From positions 62,001-126,000 of the forward strand of contig JACKEP010000017.1 in NCBI GenBank assembly GCA_020632915.1: DNA of 64,000 bases. The letters run 5' to 3'. Every line of letters begins with the position of its first letter. Positions within the stretch are counted from its first letter, which is position 1. The notes under the pieces were generated by a model. The model worked only from the letters and a program-made list of their open reading frames with translations, had not been told where the DNA came from and searched no databases. Of this stretch, positions 39,308-49,192 are shown piece by piece. Position numbers and translations under genes: made by a program. The DNA comes from Alphaproteobacteria bacterium. GTDB lineage: Bacteria; Myxococcota_A; UBA796; GCA-2862545.

Positions 39308-39724
39308 GTGATCCTGTCCCTCGACCACATCGCCGTCGCCGTGCCCGACCTCGCCAAGGCCATCCAGCGCTACGCGGAGGACTTCGGCATCGCCTTGCAG
39401 GGCACCGAGGACGTGCCGAGCGCCAAGACGTCCACGGCCTTCTTCCCGATCGACGGCACGCGCATCGAGCTCATCCACCCGCTGAACGGCACCGGGCCCG
39501 TGGTGAAGTTCCTGGAGCAGCGCGGCGGCGGCCTGCACCACCTGTGCTTCCGCACCGACGACATCGAGGCCGACATGCAGCGCCTGTCCGCCAAGGGCTA
39601 CCGCTTCCTGTCCGACACGCCCCAGCCCGGCGCCCACGGCACCCGGGTGGCGTTCATCCACCCCAAGTCCACCGACGGCGTGCTGATCGAGCTCGCCGAG
39701 CACCCCAAGGACGCACACGGCTGA
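39308..39724 (+). CDS. mce: Methylmalonyl-CoA epimerase
   Basis: 138 residues from GTG 39308, one vicinal-oxygen-chelate domain pair. Metal ligands are seen in LDHIAVAV (His7 region), IELIHPL, GGGLHHLCFRTDDIE, and LIELAEHP, in the order of known epimerases. The enzyme interconverts (S)- and (R)-methylmalonyl-CoA in propionate and branched-chain amino-acid breakdown, before B12-dependent mutase. The mutase is not in this window. It is followed by nagZ with a 1-bp stop/start overlap (TGATG). Confidence 0.88.
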   Translation: MILSLDHIAVAVPDLAKAIQRYAEDFGIALQGTEDVPSAKTSTAFFPIDGTRIELIHPLNGTGPVVKFLEQRGGGLHHLCFRTDDIEADMQRLSAKGYRFLSDTPQPGAHGTRVAFIHPKSTDGVLIELAEHPKDAHG

Positions 39725-40833
39725 TGGCACACAGGGTCACCGCCGTCGGACAGACCACCACGCTGCACGACCGCAAGGTGCGTGCGGGGCAGCGGCTGGT
39801 CATCGGCCTGCCCCACCCCCACGTCGACGACGACCTGCGCGCGCTGGTCAAGGAGATCGGCCCCGCCGGCTTCATCCTGTTCCGACGCAACGTCGAGGAG
39901 CCCGCCCAGGTCCGCGAGCTGGTGCGCGAGCTCAAGAGCCTCGTCGACCCCCACCACCCCGCCCTCGTCAGCATCGACCAGGAAGGCGGCCGCGTGCAGC
40001 GGGTGCGGGCGCCCGCCACCGAGTGGCCGCCCATGCGCACGGTGGGGCGCGCCGGCGACCACACCGCCGCCGTCGCCACGGCCCTGGCCACCGAGCTCGC
40101 CGCGATGGGCATCGACCTCGACTACGCCCCCGTCGCCGACGTCGACTCCAACCCCGACAACCCGGTCATCGGCGACCGCGCGTTCAGCCACGACCCCGCC
40201 GAGGTGGCCCGCCACGTCACCACGTTCGTGCAGGCGATGCAGGCGCGCGGGGTGATCGCCTGCGCCAAGCACTTCCCCGGTCACGGCGACACCCGCCTCG
40301 ACAGCCACACCCACCTGCCGGTGGTCGAGGAGGAGATCCCCCGCCTGCGCACGCGCGAGCTGGTGCCCTTCGAGGCCGCCGTGCGCGCCGGCGTGGGTGC
40401 CGTCATGACCGCCCACGTCGTGTTCCCCGCGTGGGACGAGGACCTGCCGGCCACGCTGTCGCCGCGCATCCTGCCCACCGAGCTGCGCGGCCGCCTGGGG
40501 TTTGGCGGCGTCGTGTTCAGCGACGACCTGGAGATGAAGGCGGTCGCCGACCGCTGGGACGTCCCCACCATCGTGCGCCTGGCCACGCAGGCCACCGTCG
40601 ACGTGCTGCTCTGCTGCGCCAGCCCCGAGCTGCAGATCGCGGCCTACACCGCCCTCGTCCAGCAGCAGGAGGACGAACCCGCCCTGCACCGGGCCACGGA
40701 AGACGCGGTCAAGCGCGTGCACGCCCTGCGGGAGCGCTTCCTGCGCGATCGGCCGCCCCAGCCCGACCTGTCCGTGGTGGGCGCGCCGGATCACCGCGTG
40801 CTCGCCGAGCTCGTCCGTCAGCGCGGCGGCTGA
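39724..40833 (+). CDS. nagZ: Beta-N-acetylhexosaminidase NagZ
   Basis: 369 residues, one GH3 N-terminal domain. SIDQEGGRVQRV, CAKHFPGHGDTRLDSH (the flexible catalytic loop with the Asp/His dyad) and GVVFSDDLEM (the nucleophile Asp region) are all present in order. The enzyme releases GlcNAc from peptidoglycan muropeptides in the cytoplasm during wall recycling. No signal peptide, in line with this. The gene's 3' end overlaps the convergent HD-domain gene by 16 bp. Confidence 0.92.
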   Translation: MAHRVTAVGQTTTLHDRKVRAGQRLVIGLPHPHVDDDLRALVKEIGPAGFILFRRNVEEPAQVRELVRELKSLVDPHHPALVSIDQEGGRVQRVRAPATEWPPMRTVGRAGDHTAAVATALATELAAMGIDLDYAPVADVDSNPDNPVIGDRAFSHDPAEVARHVTTFVQAMQARGVIACAKHFPGHGDTRLDSHTHLPVVEEEIPRLRTRELVPFEAAVRAGVGAVMTAHVVFPAWDEDLPATLSPRILPTELRGRLGFGGVVFSDDLEMKAVADRWDVPTIVRLATQATVDVLLCCASPELQIAAYTALVQQQEDEPALHRATEDAVKRVHALRERFLRDRPPQPDLSVVGAPDHRVLAELVRQRGG

Positions 40834-41399
40834 TCCGCGTCGGCGTGCAGGCCGTCCACCTCGGCCGCGAGGCGGTCGAGCAGCGGGTGCGACCAGCCGT
40901 GCCCCAGCGCCTCGACCACGGCGCGGTAGTACCAGAGCGTGCCATCGCGGCCTGCCGTGAACCGGTCGAAGACCACCGGCCCGGCCACGGCGAGGTCGGC
41001 GCGGATCGTGCGGCAGTTGTGCAGCTTGTCGGCGGCCGAGATCAGCTTGAGGTCGGGGTGGGCGACGCGCAGGTGGGCCAGGTAGCGGTCCTTGCGGGCC
41101 TGCCACGGCGGCTTGGGGTGCTCCAGGGCGTCCGACAGCCCCACCACGAGGTCGGCGACGCGGTCTCCGAAGCGCGCCCGCAGCCCGGGCGCTCCGTCCG
41201 GGTCGACGTCCTCGAGGTAGTCGTGGAGCAAGGCGGCCACGAGCTGGTCCTCGTCACCGCCGGCCTCCCCCACCAGCGCCATCACGGCGAACAGGTGGGT
41301 GACGTAGGGCACGGTCGTGCCCTTGCGGAAGCTGTCGCGGAAGGCCTCCACCACCAGCGCCGTCGCGTCGTCGAGGCGGGTGGTGTAGGCGGCCGTCAT
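40818..41399 (-). CDS. HD-domain phosphohydrolase (RelA/SpoT hydrolase-like)
   Basis: 193 residues from ATG 41399. HD signature: His in VPYVTHLFAVMAL, HD in LLHDYLEDVD (about 58-67), a second metal Asp in ADKLHNCRTI (about 124-133), the same order as the SpoT/MESH1 hydrolase domain. The protein could hydrolyse (p)ppGpp or a related nucleotide; there is no synthetase domain. Its start overlaps the stop of the desaturase gene (ATGA), which makes an ACP-desaturase-HD operon. Confidence 0.85.
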   Translation of the reverse strand: MTAAYTTRLDDATALVVEAFRDSFRKGTTVPYVTHLFAVMALVGEAGGDEDQLVAALLHDYLEDVDPDGAPGLRARFGDRVADLVVGLSDALEHPKPPWQARKDRYLAHLRVAHPDLKLISAADKLHNCRTIRADLAVAGPVVFDRFTAGRDGTLWYYRAVVEALGHGWSHPLLDRLAAEVDGLHADADQPPR

Positions 41400-42226
41400 G
41401 CCGCCGGCTGCTCGGGCGACGGGCTGCTCGCGGGCACCACCGCGGGGCGGCGGGCGCGGAGCAGGTCGGTGCGCGACACGCCGAGCTGCTTGAGCGTGGG
41501 CAGCCACACGCGCGTGAGGAACACGTTGCGGTCGATGCCCGCCGAGCGCATCACGCCCACGCGGGCGTCGTACTCGGGCACCAGGCCCACGCCCGGCATC
41601 TGGAAGTTGGCGAAGGTGTGGGCCAGGTCGGCCAGCGCGCCCTCGCGGTCCTCCTCGAGCTCGAGCTTGAGCACGTCACGGTAGAAGCCCGCGTGCGCCG
41701 CCTCGTCCTTGGAGATGTGCTCGTAGACCGCGGCGAGCACGACGTCGCCGCGCTCCCGCGCGCACTCGAGCTGGCGGCGGTAGATCACGAACGTCGCCTG
41801 CTCCTGGATGGCGCCGTAGCAGGACAGCTGGCGCGGCGTGGTGAACGGCGCCTCCCAGCGCTTGGACAGCACCGCGCGCTCGAACTCGAGGATCTGCTCC
41901 CACGTGCGGTGACCGGACTTCTCCAGCCACATCCGCAGGGACAGCGCGTGCTTGCTCTCCTCGTAGCCCCAGTTGGCCACGAACCAGCCGTGGCCGAAGG
42001 TGTCGCGCATGCAGTTGATGCCCTGCGCGACGTAGTCCGGGAGGTACATCTCGACGCCGCAGAACGTCTCGGCGCAGAGGGCGGCCGTCTCGTCGTGCGG
42101 GACCGCCTCGACCTTGTCCCACGGGATGTCGTCGAACACGCTCCAACGCCGGCGCCGCTCGGCCTTCTCGAAGAAGTCCATGTAGGCCCGGTAGACCTTC
42201 TCGCGCTGCGCCAGCGTGCTGTTCAC
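41396..42226 (-). CDS. Acyl-ACP desaturase (diiron, DesA/FAD type 2)
   Basis: 276 residues. The diiron ligands occur in YEESKHALSL (about 88) and KDEAAHAGFY (about 175), the E-E-x-x-H motifs of ferritin-like acyl-ACP desaturases; EMYLPDYV supplies the first Glu. The enzyme introduces a double bond into acyl-ACP using oxygen and ferredoxin. The four-base overlap with the preceding ACP gene suggests that ACP is its dedicated carrier. The C-terminal 25 residues are Pro/Ala-rich. Confidence 0.88.
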   Translation of the reverse strand: MNSTLAQREKVYRAYMDFFEKAERRRRWSVFDDIPWDKVEAVPHDETAALCAETFCGVEMYLPDYVAQGINCMRDTFGHGWFVANWGYEESKHALSLRMWLEKSGHRTWEQILEFERAVLSKRWEAPFTTPRQLSCYGAIQEQATFVIYRRQLECARERGDVVLAAVYEHISKDEAAHAGFYRDVLKLELEEDREGALADLAHTFANFQMPGVGLVPEYDARVGVMRSAGIDRNVFLTRVWLPTLKQLGVSRTDLLRARRPAVVPASSPSPEQPAA

Positions 42227-42477
42227 GTCCGCACCTTGCCGTGGAGGATGAGGGACACGATGTCGGCCATCGTGTTGACGTGCGGCAGCTCCTCGTCGGG
42301 GAACACCGTGTCGAGCTGCTCCTCGAGCAGGCCGACCATCTCCATGGTGGTCACCGAGTCGAGGTTGAGCTCCTCGATCGTCATCGCGGGGCGGATGTCG
42401 GCGAAGTCGTCGCTGCGGTCACCCGCCACCTCGACGAGTGCGGCCTTGATCATCTCGAGCGCCTGGCCTTCGTTCAT
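42223..42477 (-). CDS. Acyl carrier protein
   Basis: 84 residues. Four-helix ACP layout with the phosphopantetheine serine in NLDSVTTMEMV (Ser near 41), acidic helix 2 and a C-terminal VNTMADIV. An ordinary fatty-acid ACP has DSLD/xMEL here; the Ser-Val-Thr-Thr-Met variant and the location next to a desaturase suggest a specialised carrier. It overlaps the desaturase gene by 4 bp and is first in the operon; the AT-richer region at 42580-42650 likely holds its promoter. Confidence 0.88.
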   Translation of the reverse strand: MNEGQALEMIKAALVEVAGDRSDDFADIRPAMTIEELNLDSVTTMEMVGLLEEQLDTVFPDEELPHVNTMADIVSLILHGKVRT

Positions 42478-42810
42478 GCCTCTGGCTCCGTGGGAGGAAG
42501 GGGGGTCGCGGTCGGGGGCAACGCGGCCTCCCGGTGTTGTCGGAAAGCGACGCCGATGTACCGCGCCGATCTCCCACCTTCCAGTGATTTTCCGCATACA
42601 AGCTGGATTCCAAACATACTGACCCGTCGGAATGTTTACCGCTCGGTCGATGGCGGAGCTTGCAGCGTGCTCAGGGCACGGCCACCCGGCCGCCCGAGGG
42701 GGCCGGGCACCGCGACGCATTCCTTGCGCAGACCTGAACGGGGCCGGGGCGTCGCTCGGGCGTCGCTCCGGGTGTCCCCCGGAGCGTTGGTGAGGAACAC
42801 CACACGCCGA
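42478..42810. other. Intergenic region between acp operon and aspS
   Basis: 333 bp without a gene. The stretch 42580-42650 is markedly AT-richer than its surroundings and lies upstream of the ACP gene, a likely promoter area; no clear -35/-10 was fixed. The part next to aspS holds a strong hairpin (42765-42785). Confidence 0.6.
42765..42785 (-). terminator. Hairpin behind aspS
   Basis: GCTCCGGG-TGTCC-CCCGGAGC, an 8-bp perfect stem with a 5-nt loop, lies 25 bp after the aspS stop codon; a weaker 5-bp stem (TGGTG/CACCA) precedes it. There is no T-run, so it is a probable but not certain terminator. Confidence 0.5.
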
Positions 42811-44574
<1,764 letters not shown>

Positions 44575-44657
44575 GCAGACCTCCAGAGGTGCCGTGGGGG
44601 GCTATCGCGATCCGGCCCTGCGAATCCACCCGGCGAGCGTCCGCCGGGGCGCGGGGT

Positions 44658-46523
44658 TCAGCCGGTCGTCCCCAGCGCCTCGCCCCGCGCGCGCCCCTCG
44701 GCCAGCCGACGGGTCCAGCCGACCTTGTCGGTGTAGGCCAGCCACGGCAGCGTCGACTTGCGGGTGAGGTCGAAGCGATCGCGGAACGCCGCGGGGGTGA
44801 GCAGCGCCGTCGGGTCGTGGGCCTGGGCGTCGAACCAGGCGCGCAGGGCGTCGCGCAGGGTGGTCAGCGCGGCGGGGCCCACCCAGCCGAGGTCGGCGAC
44901 CCGGACCACGCGCTGCTGCCGCTCGAGCACGCGCAGCAGCGCCTCGACGTCCTTGCCACCGACGCCCGCGGCGAGGGTCTCCGACGTCACCCCGACCAGG
45001 CCCGCCTCGGCGATCACGGCCAGCACGGCGTCGGCGCGGGCCTGAGCGGCCGGATCGAGCGTGACCTGGAACGTCGCGAGGCGCACCAGCGGCCCGTCGA
45101 GCGCCACGACCTTGCGCCCCGCCATGCGCTCCAGCAACGCCTCGACGCTCCGGTCGGACAGGTGGGACAGGCGCCCGCCGTGGAGCTGCCGACGGGGCAT
45201 GCCCATCGCAAGCGGCGAGGCCTCGTGGAACAGGCGCAGCGCTTCGAGGACCACGCCCTCCAGCCGACCGACCAGCCCGCGCGCGAGCACCCGGTCGCCC
45301 AGCACCACGCCGCCGTCGACGCCCCGCGCCGCCCAGGTCGCGGCGTCGATGCCCACCTCGCCGGCCCGCTCCAGCCACACCGCGGCGTCACCGGCGTCGA
45401 GCCGGGCCAGCGCCTCGGCCCACGCCTTGCGGTCGCGGCCCCGCATCCGCGGCGCCCACGGATCGAGCACCCGCCCGCCCCCCAGCGTCACCACGGGCGA
45501 CGTCCGCCGCACCACCAGGCGGTCGCCCGGCAGGCACGGCAGCGGTGCCTCCAGGCGCAGCTGGGCGTAGGCCTCGTCGCCATCGACGAGCAGGTCGCCG
45601 TCGCCCGCGAGGTGGAGGCGGCCCGTGCACTCGGCCGTGCCCAGCAGCACCCGCACCGACGCGCCGTCTTCGAGGGGGACGTCGGCGTGCACGTGCACGT
45701 AGGCGATGTCGAGCACCTGGGGACACGGCACCTCGCCGCGCGCCACCACCGTGCCGCGGGGCACGGCGTCGGTGTCGACGCCGGCGAGGTTGAGGGCCAC
45801 GCGCAGGCCCGGCCCCACCGACGCGGCCGGCTCGCCCTGGAGCTGCAGCCCCCGCACGCGCGCCGTCCCCCCTCCGGGCAGCAGCGTGACGGTGGCGCCG
45901 TCGACCAGCGTGCCCCCCACCGACGTGCCCGTGACCACCGTGCCGAAGCCCGGACGCGAGAAGGCGCGGTCGACCGGCAGGCGGAACGGGCCGTCTGCAG
46001 GTCGCTCGCGGCGGTGCAGCGTGGCCAGGGCGTCGCGCAGGGCCTCGAGGCCTGCGCCGGTGTGGGCCGACACCGGCAGCACCGGCCGCGCCGCGAACAC
46101 GGTGCCCTCGGTCAGCGCCGTGACCTCCTCCACCACCAGCGCCACCAGCTCGGGGTCGACGGCGTCGATCTTGGTGACCACCACCACGCCGTCCGGCACA
46201 CCCAGCAGGTCGAGCACGGCCAGGTGCTCGCGGGTCTGGGGCATCACGCCATCGTCGGCGGCCACCACCAGCAGCGCGGCGTCCACGCCGTGGGCACCGG
46301 CCGCCATCGTGCGCACGAAGCGCTCGTGGCCCGGCGCATCGACGAACGCGACCCGCCGGCCCCCCGGCAGGTCGAGGTGGGCGAAGCCCAGGGCGATCGT
46401 GATGCCGCGCGCCACCTCCTCGGGCAGCGTGTCGGTGACGGTGCCGGTGAGCGCCTGCACGAGGGCGGACTTGCCGTGGTCGATGTGGCCGGCGGTCACC
46501 ACCAGCAGCGTGTCCGACGCCAT
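44658..46523 (-). CDS. selB: Selenocysteine-specific elongation factor SelB
   Basis: 621 residues from ATG 46523. GTPase motifs GHIDHGKSALVQ (G1), DAPGHERF (G3) and TKID (G4) are at the start. EF-Tu-like domains 2-3 carry RPGFGTVVTGTSVGGTLVDG, and the C-terminal 200+ residues are the winged-helix tandem that binds the SECIS hairpin. It delivers Sec-tRNA to UGA codons in mRNAs with a SECIS. The genome must therefore hold selenoproteins, selC and selA, none of which was found in this window. It diverges from the lipoprotein gene at 46578. Confidence 0.93.
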   Translation of the reverse strand: MASDTLLVVTAGHIDHGKSALVQALTGTVTDTLPEEVARGITIALGFAHLDLPGGRRVAFVDAPGHERFVRTMAAGAHGVDAALLVVAADDGVMPQTREHLAVLDLLGVPDGVVVVTKIDAVDPELVALVVEEVTALTEGTVFAARPVLPVSAHTGAGLEALRDALATLHRRERPADGPFRLPVDRAFSRPGFGTVVTGTSVGGTLVDGATVTLLPGGGTARVRGLQLQGEPAASVGPGLRVALNLAGVDTDAVPRGTVVARGEVPCPQVLDIAYVHVHADVPLEDGASVRVLLGTAECTGRLHLAGDGDLLVDGDEAYAQLRLEAPLPCLPGDRLVVRRTSPVVTLGGGRVLDPWAPRMRGRDRKAWAEALARLDAGDAAVWLERAGEVGIDAATWAARGVDGGVVLGDRVLARGLVGRLEGVVLEALRLFHEASPLAMGMPRRQLHGGRLSHLSDRSVEALLERMAGRKVVALDGPLVRLATFQVTLDPAAQARADAVLAVIAEAGLVGVTSETLAAGVGGKDVEALLRVLERQQRVVRVADLGWVGPAALTTLRDALRAWFDAQAHDPTALLTPAAFRDRFDLTRKSTLPWLAYTDKVGWTRRLAEGRARGEALGTTG

Positions 46524-46577
46524 GCGTCCCCTCGTCACCGGCGCTACTCTACCCGCGTTGTCCACCCGGAGCCCCGG

Positions 46578-47096
46578 ATGCGCGCCGCTGTGCTGCTCCC
46601 CCTGCTCGCCGCATGCGGGGATCCCGCCCTGCAGGCCCGCGTGACCGACCTGGAGGCCCAGGTGGCCAGGGCGCCGGGCCCGGTGTCCACCGCCTCGCTG
46701 CGCGCCTGGATCGACGCCGACGACGTCGCGGTCGACGGCGAGGTGCTGCGCTTCGTCCACACCGGTCCCGCGGGTCCGGTCGAGGTGCGTGTCCACGCCG
46801 CTGCGGAAGACCAGCTCGTGTTCCTGTCCACGGGCGACCTGATCACCTTGCGCGACACGGCCGGCGAGCGCGGCATCGTGCTGCTGCTCACCCAGATGGC
46901 CACGTCGAACTACGAGCTCGACGACGGCAAGCTCCAGCTCAACCCCGCCACCGGGGGCGTGACCCTGTCGATCGAGCTGGAGACCGACGACGGCCTCGGC
47001 GAGACCACGTTCCGCAACGCCCTCGCGCGCCTGACCGAGGCCGCCGACACCGTGCTCCCCACGCTCCGGACCGCGGCGCAGGCTCCCCGTCTCTGA
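46578..47096 (+). CDS. Lipoprotein with YbjN-like domain
   Basis: 172 residues. Short signal peptide with lipobox LLAAC (Cys 13). After a coiled-coil stretch (LQARVTDLEAQVARA) comes an alpha/beta domain (TLRDTAGERGIVLLLTQMATSNYELDDGKLQ and FRNALARLTEAADTVLPTL) resembling YbjN/type III chaperone-like sensory domains. Partner unknown. It starts 54 bp from selB on the opposite strand; promoter regions overlap. Confidence 0.6.
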   Translation: MRAAVLLPLLAACGDPALQARVTDLEAQVARAPGPVSTASLRAWIDADDVAVDGEVLRFVHTGPAGPVEVRVHAAAEDQLVFLSTGDLITLRDTAGERGIVLLLTQMATSNYELDDGKLQLNPATGGVTLSIELETDDGLGETTFRNALARLTEAADTVLPTLRTAAQAPRL

Positions 47097-47205
47097 CCGG
47101 GTGTACTCCGGCGGGCAACGGTTCGCGGCCGCCGCCCCGACGGTTGGCGATCCCTGCTTCGGGGTGGTCCGTCTCCTCTCACGGAGACCCCACCCTGGAG
47201 ACCCC

Positions 47206-47580
47206 ATGCGACCCATGACCCTCGTGCTGTCCCTGTCCTTGTGCGCCGCCCTGTCGGCCTGCACCTCCGTCCCCGGCGCCGCCACCGCGAGCGCCGATCG
47301 CCACGGCGTGTCGACGGTCGGCCGCGGCGACGACGTCGGCTTCGACGATCGCGGACGCGGCCAGGGCGACGACGACGTCGGCTTCGACGACCGCGGACGC
47401 GGCCAGGGCGACGACGACACCGGCGCCGACGACCACGGCCAGGGCGACGACGACACCGGCGCCGACGACCACGGCCAGGGTGACGACGACACCGGCGCCG
47501 ACGACCACGGCCAGGACGACGCCGGCGACGACGACGGTGGCCACCGCCAGCGCGGGCGCGGCGGCCGCAACGACGGCTAG
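47206..47580 (+). CDS. Asp-rich repeat lipoprotein A
   Basis: 124 residues with signal peptide and lipobox LSAC (Cys 19). Residues 41-103 are five acidic repeat units: two of 13-14 residues (GDDDVGFDDRGRGQ) and three identical 12-mers (GDDDTGADDHGQ). The rest is basic Gly/Arg (GGHRQRGRGGRNDG). Repeated Asp pairs could bind divalent cations. It shares ASADRxG near the mature N-terminus and lipobox layout with the next gene, so the two are paralogues. Function unknown. Confidence 0.7.
   Translation: MRPMTLVLSLSLCAALSACTSVPGAATASADRHGVSTVGRGDDVGFDDRGRGQGDDDVGFDDRGRGQGDDDTGADDHGQGDDDTGADDHGQGDDDTGADDHGQDDAGDDDGGHRQRGRGGRNDG
47326..47514 (+). repeat. In-frame coding tandem repeat, 36-bp units
   Basis: Three 36-bp units (47407-47442, 47443-47478, 47479-47514) that differ at one or two bases, preceded by two degenerate 39-42-bp units from 47326. 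All preserve the reading frame, so unit number could change by slippage without breaking the protein. Confidence 0.85.
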
Positions 47581-47818
47581 CCGCGAGCGTACCGAACGCC
47601 GCGGTTCACACCGCCCCACACGGCACGGTGCACGACGATCCCGTCGACACCGTGCCGTTCCCGTCGCGGCGCAAGATGTTCACGGGTACCGAAGTCTGCC
47701 CAGGCCGAAACCGTACACCGCTCGCGTACGGAACAACGCCCACTCTCGGTGCGTCCCCCGGGCCCTCCCGGTACGGATCCAGTGTCTCCACTGCCGGAGA
47801 CCCCGACAAGGAGCCGAC

Positions 47819-48151
47819 ATGGGACGCTTCCACCTCCTCCTCACCGCGAGCCTCGGCCTGGGCCTGACCGCCTGCCTGAGCGATGCGAGCATCAGCGCCG
47901 CGAGCGCCGACCGCCTCGGCGCCACGGCGGGCAACGCCGACACCGACACCGACGCCGAGTCGGGCGACGACGACACGGACGCCCGCGACCACGGCCGCGG
48001 CCACCACGACGGCGACATGGGCGCCGGCTGCGAGGGCATGGACGACGACACCGGCGACGACGACCACGGCGGCGGCGAGGCCGACGACGACACCGGTGAC
48101 GACGACGGCCCGCACGGCCGTGGTGGGGACGACGGCGAGGACGACGACTAG
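47819..48151 (+). CDS. Asp-rich lipoprotein B
   Basis: 110 residues from ATG 47819 (AAGGAG at 6 nt). The signal peptide has lipobox LTAC (Cys 19) as in the previous gene. The mature protein is dominated by acidic blocks (DTDTDAE, DDDTGDDDHGGGEADDDTGDDDG) with several His and one internal Cys (GAGCEG). It is a paralogue of the 47206 gene; both start codons are preceded by CGGAGACCCC. A surface-exposed metal-binding role is plausible but unproven. Confidence 0.65.
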   Translation: MGRFHLLLTASLGLGLTACLSDASISAASADRLGATAGNADTDTDAESGDDDTDARDHGRGHHDGDMGAGCEGMDDDTGDDDHGGGEADDDTGDDDGPHGRGGDDGEDDD

Positions 48152-48157
48152 CCGGAC

Positions 48158-48208
48158 GGCGCCACCCGTGGCGCCTTCAGCTGCCCCCGGGCACCGTCCT
48201 GGGGGCAG
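48158..48208. terminator. Two hairpins between convergent genes
   Basis: GGCGCCA-CCCG-TGGCGCC (48158-48175) followed by CTGCCCCC / GGGGGCAG with a 12-nt loop (48181-48208), between the stops of the Asp-rich lipoprotein B and the ferredoxin gene. Position suggests bidirectional termination. Confidence 0.6.
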
Positions 48209-48235
48209 TCGCGCCGTCGCCCGGCGCGCGCGACG

Positions 48236-48502
48236 TCAGCCGTTGTAGCCGTCGTCGCCGATGGCCTCGACCGGGCAGTTCTCGAGCGCTTCGTAGCACT
48301 GCGCGAGCTCTTCCTCGTTGTCGGGCTGCTTGAAGCAGACGTCGTGATCCTCGTCGTCGGACATCCGGAAGTTGCTCGGGGCCGCGTCGGAGCAGACCGA
48401 GCAGAGGATGCACTCCTTGTCGACGTAGAACCCGATGCGCTTGCCGCCGATGGTGACATCGCCGCCGACGTTGTCTTCCCAGGCCTCGGTAGGGTCCGCC
48501 AT
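48236..48502 (-). CDS. Single-cluster 4Fe-4S ferredoxin
   Basis: 88 residues from ATG 48502 (GGAGAG 7 nt upstream; two earlier ATGs at 48517-48520 are less likely). Cluster ligands: CILCSVC (about 36-42) and the later CP in ENCPVEAIG (about 78), an arrangement typical of monocluster ferredoxins with a long loop. The loop is very acidic. It carries electrons for an unknown redox partner; the acyl-ACP desaturase at 42226 and the SufE next door are candidates for a link. Divergent from sufE. Confidence 0.85.
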   Translation of the reverse strand: MADPTEAWEDNVGGDVTIGGKRIGFYVDKECILCSVCSDAAPSNFRMSDDEDHDVCFKQPDNEEELAQCYEALENCPVEAIGDDGYNG

Positions 48503-48710
48503 CTCGGTGCTCTCCATCATCCGGGTTCCACGGGTGGTCCGACTCCGGGCCGCCCGCGATATCGGGTCGGTGGACTCCCGGCCACCCCCCGGACTGGCGA
48601 CGTACCACGGCCCGCCCGACGCCGCCCGCGCGCCGGTAGAACATGTTCTACCTGGGCCCGATCCCGCCCGTCCGGGCGTCCGGTTAGGCTCGTGGGTCTG
48701 CGAGGACGCC

Positions 48711-49127
48711 ATGGACATCGACGAGATCGTCGAGACCTTCGAGCTGCTGGAGCCGGGCGAGGAGCGCTACCGCTTCCTCATCGACCTCGGCAAGGACCTG
48801 CCCGGCATGCCCGACGCCGACAAGACCGACGACCACATCGTGCGCGGCTGCCTGTCGCGGGTGTGGATGACCGCCTCGGTCCACGGCGCGCCGGCCCGCC
48901 TGGCGCTGGTCGCCGACAGCGACGCGTTCATCGTGCGCGGCCTCATCGCGATCGTGCTGGCCCTGTTCGACGGCCACACGCCGGCCGAGATCCTCGCCAC
49001 CGACGCCGACGCCGTCTTCGCCCGCCTGGGCCTGGAGCAGCACCTGTCGATGGGCCGCCGCAACGGCCTGCACAGCATGGTCCAGCGCGTGCGCCTGCTG
49101 GCCGCCGAGGCCGCGCCCGGCGTGTAG
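48711..49127 (+). CDS. sufE: Sulfur acceptor protein SufE
   Basis: 138 residues. The active-site Cys is in VRGCLSRVWM (about 45), with FIVRGLIAIVLALFDG and the C-terminal LGLEQHLSMGRRNGLHSM as family landmarks. It accepts persulfide sulfur from the SufS cysteine desulfurase for Fe-S cluster assembly; SufS and SufBCD are not in this window. It is divergent from the ferredoxin gene, across 208 bp. Confidence 0.92.
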   Translation: MDIDEIVETFELLEPGEERYRFLIDLGKDLPGMPDADKTDDHIVRGCLSRVWMTASVHGAPARLALVADSDAFIVRGLIAIVLALFDGHTPAEILATDADAVFARLGLEQHLSMGRRNGLHSMVQRVRLLAAEAAPGV

Positions 49128-49192
49128 CCCCCGCCGCGCCGCGCTTGGCGGGTGGGACCGCCTGACGTACCGTGCCCCCCTCGGGGGGTCCC

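Noticed and set aside
44658..47570. Longer SelB frame to 47570
   Set aside because: The added N-terminal part is antisense to the lipoprotein genes and lacks motifs; the GTPase domain begins at ATG 46523.
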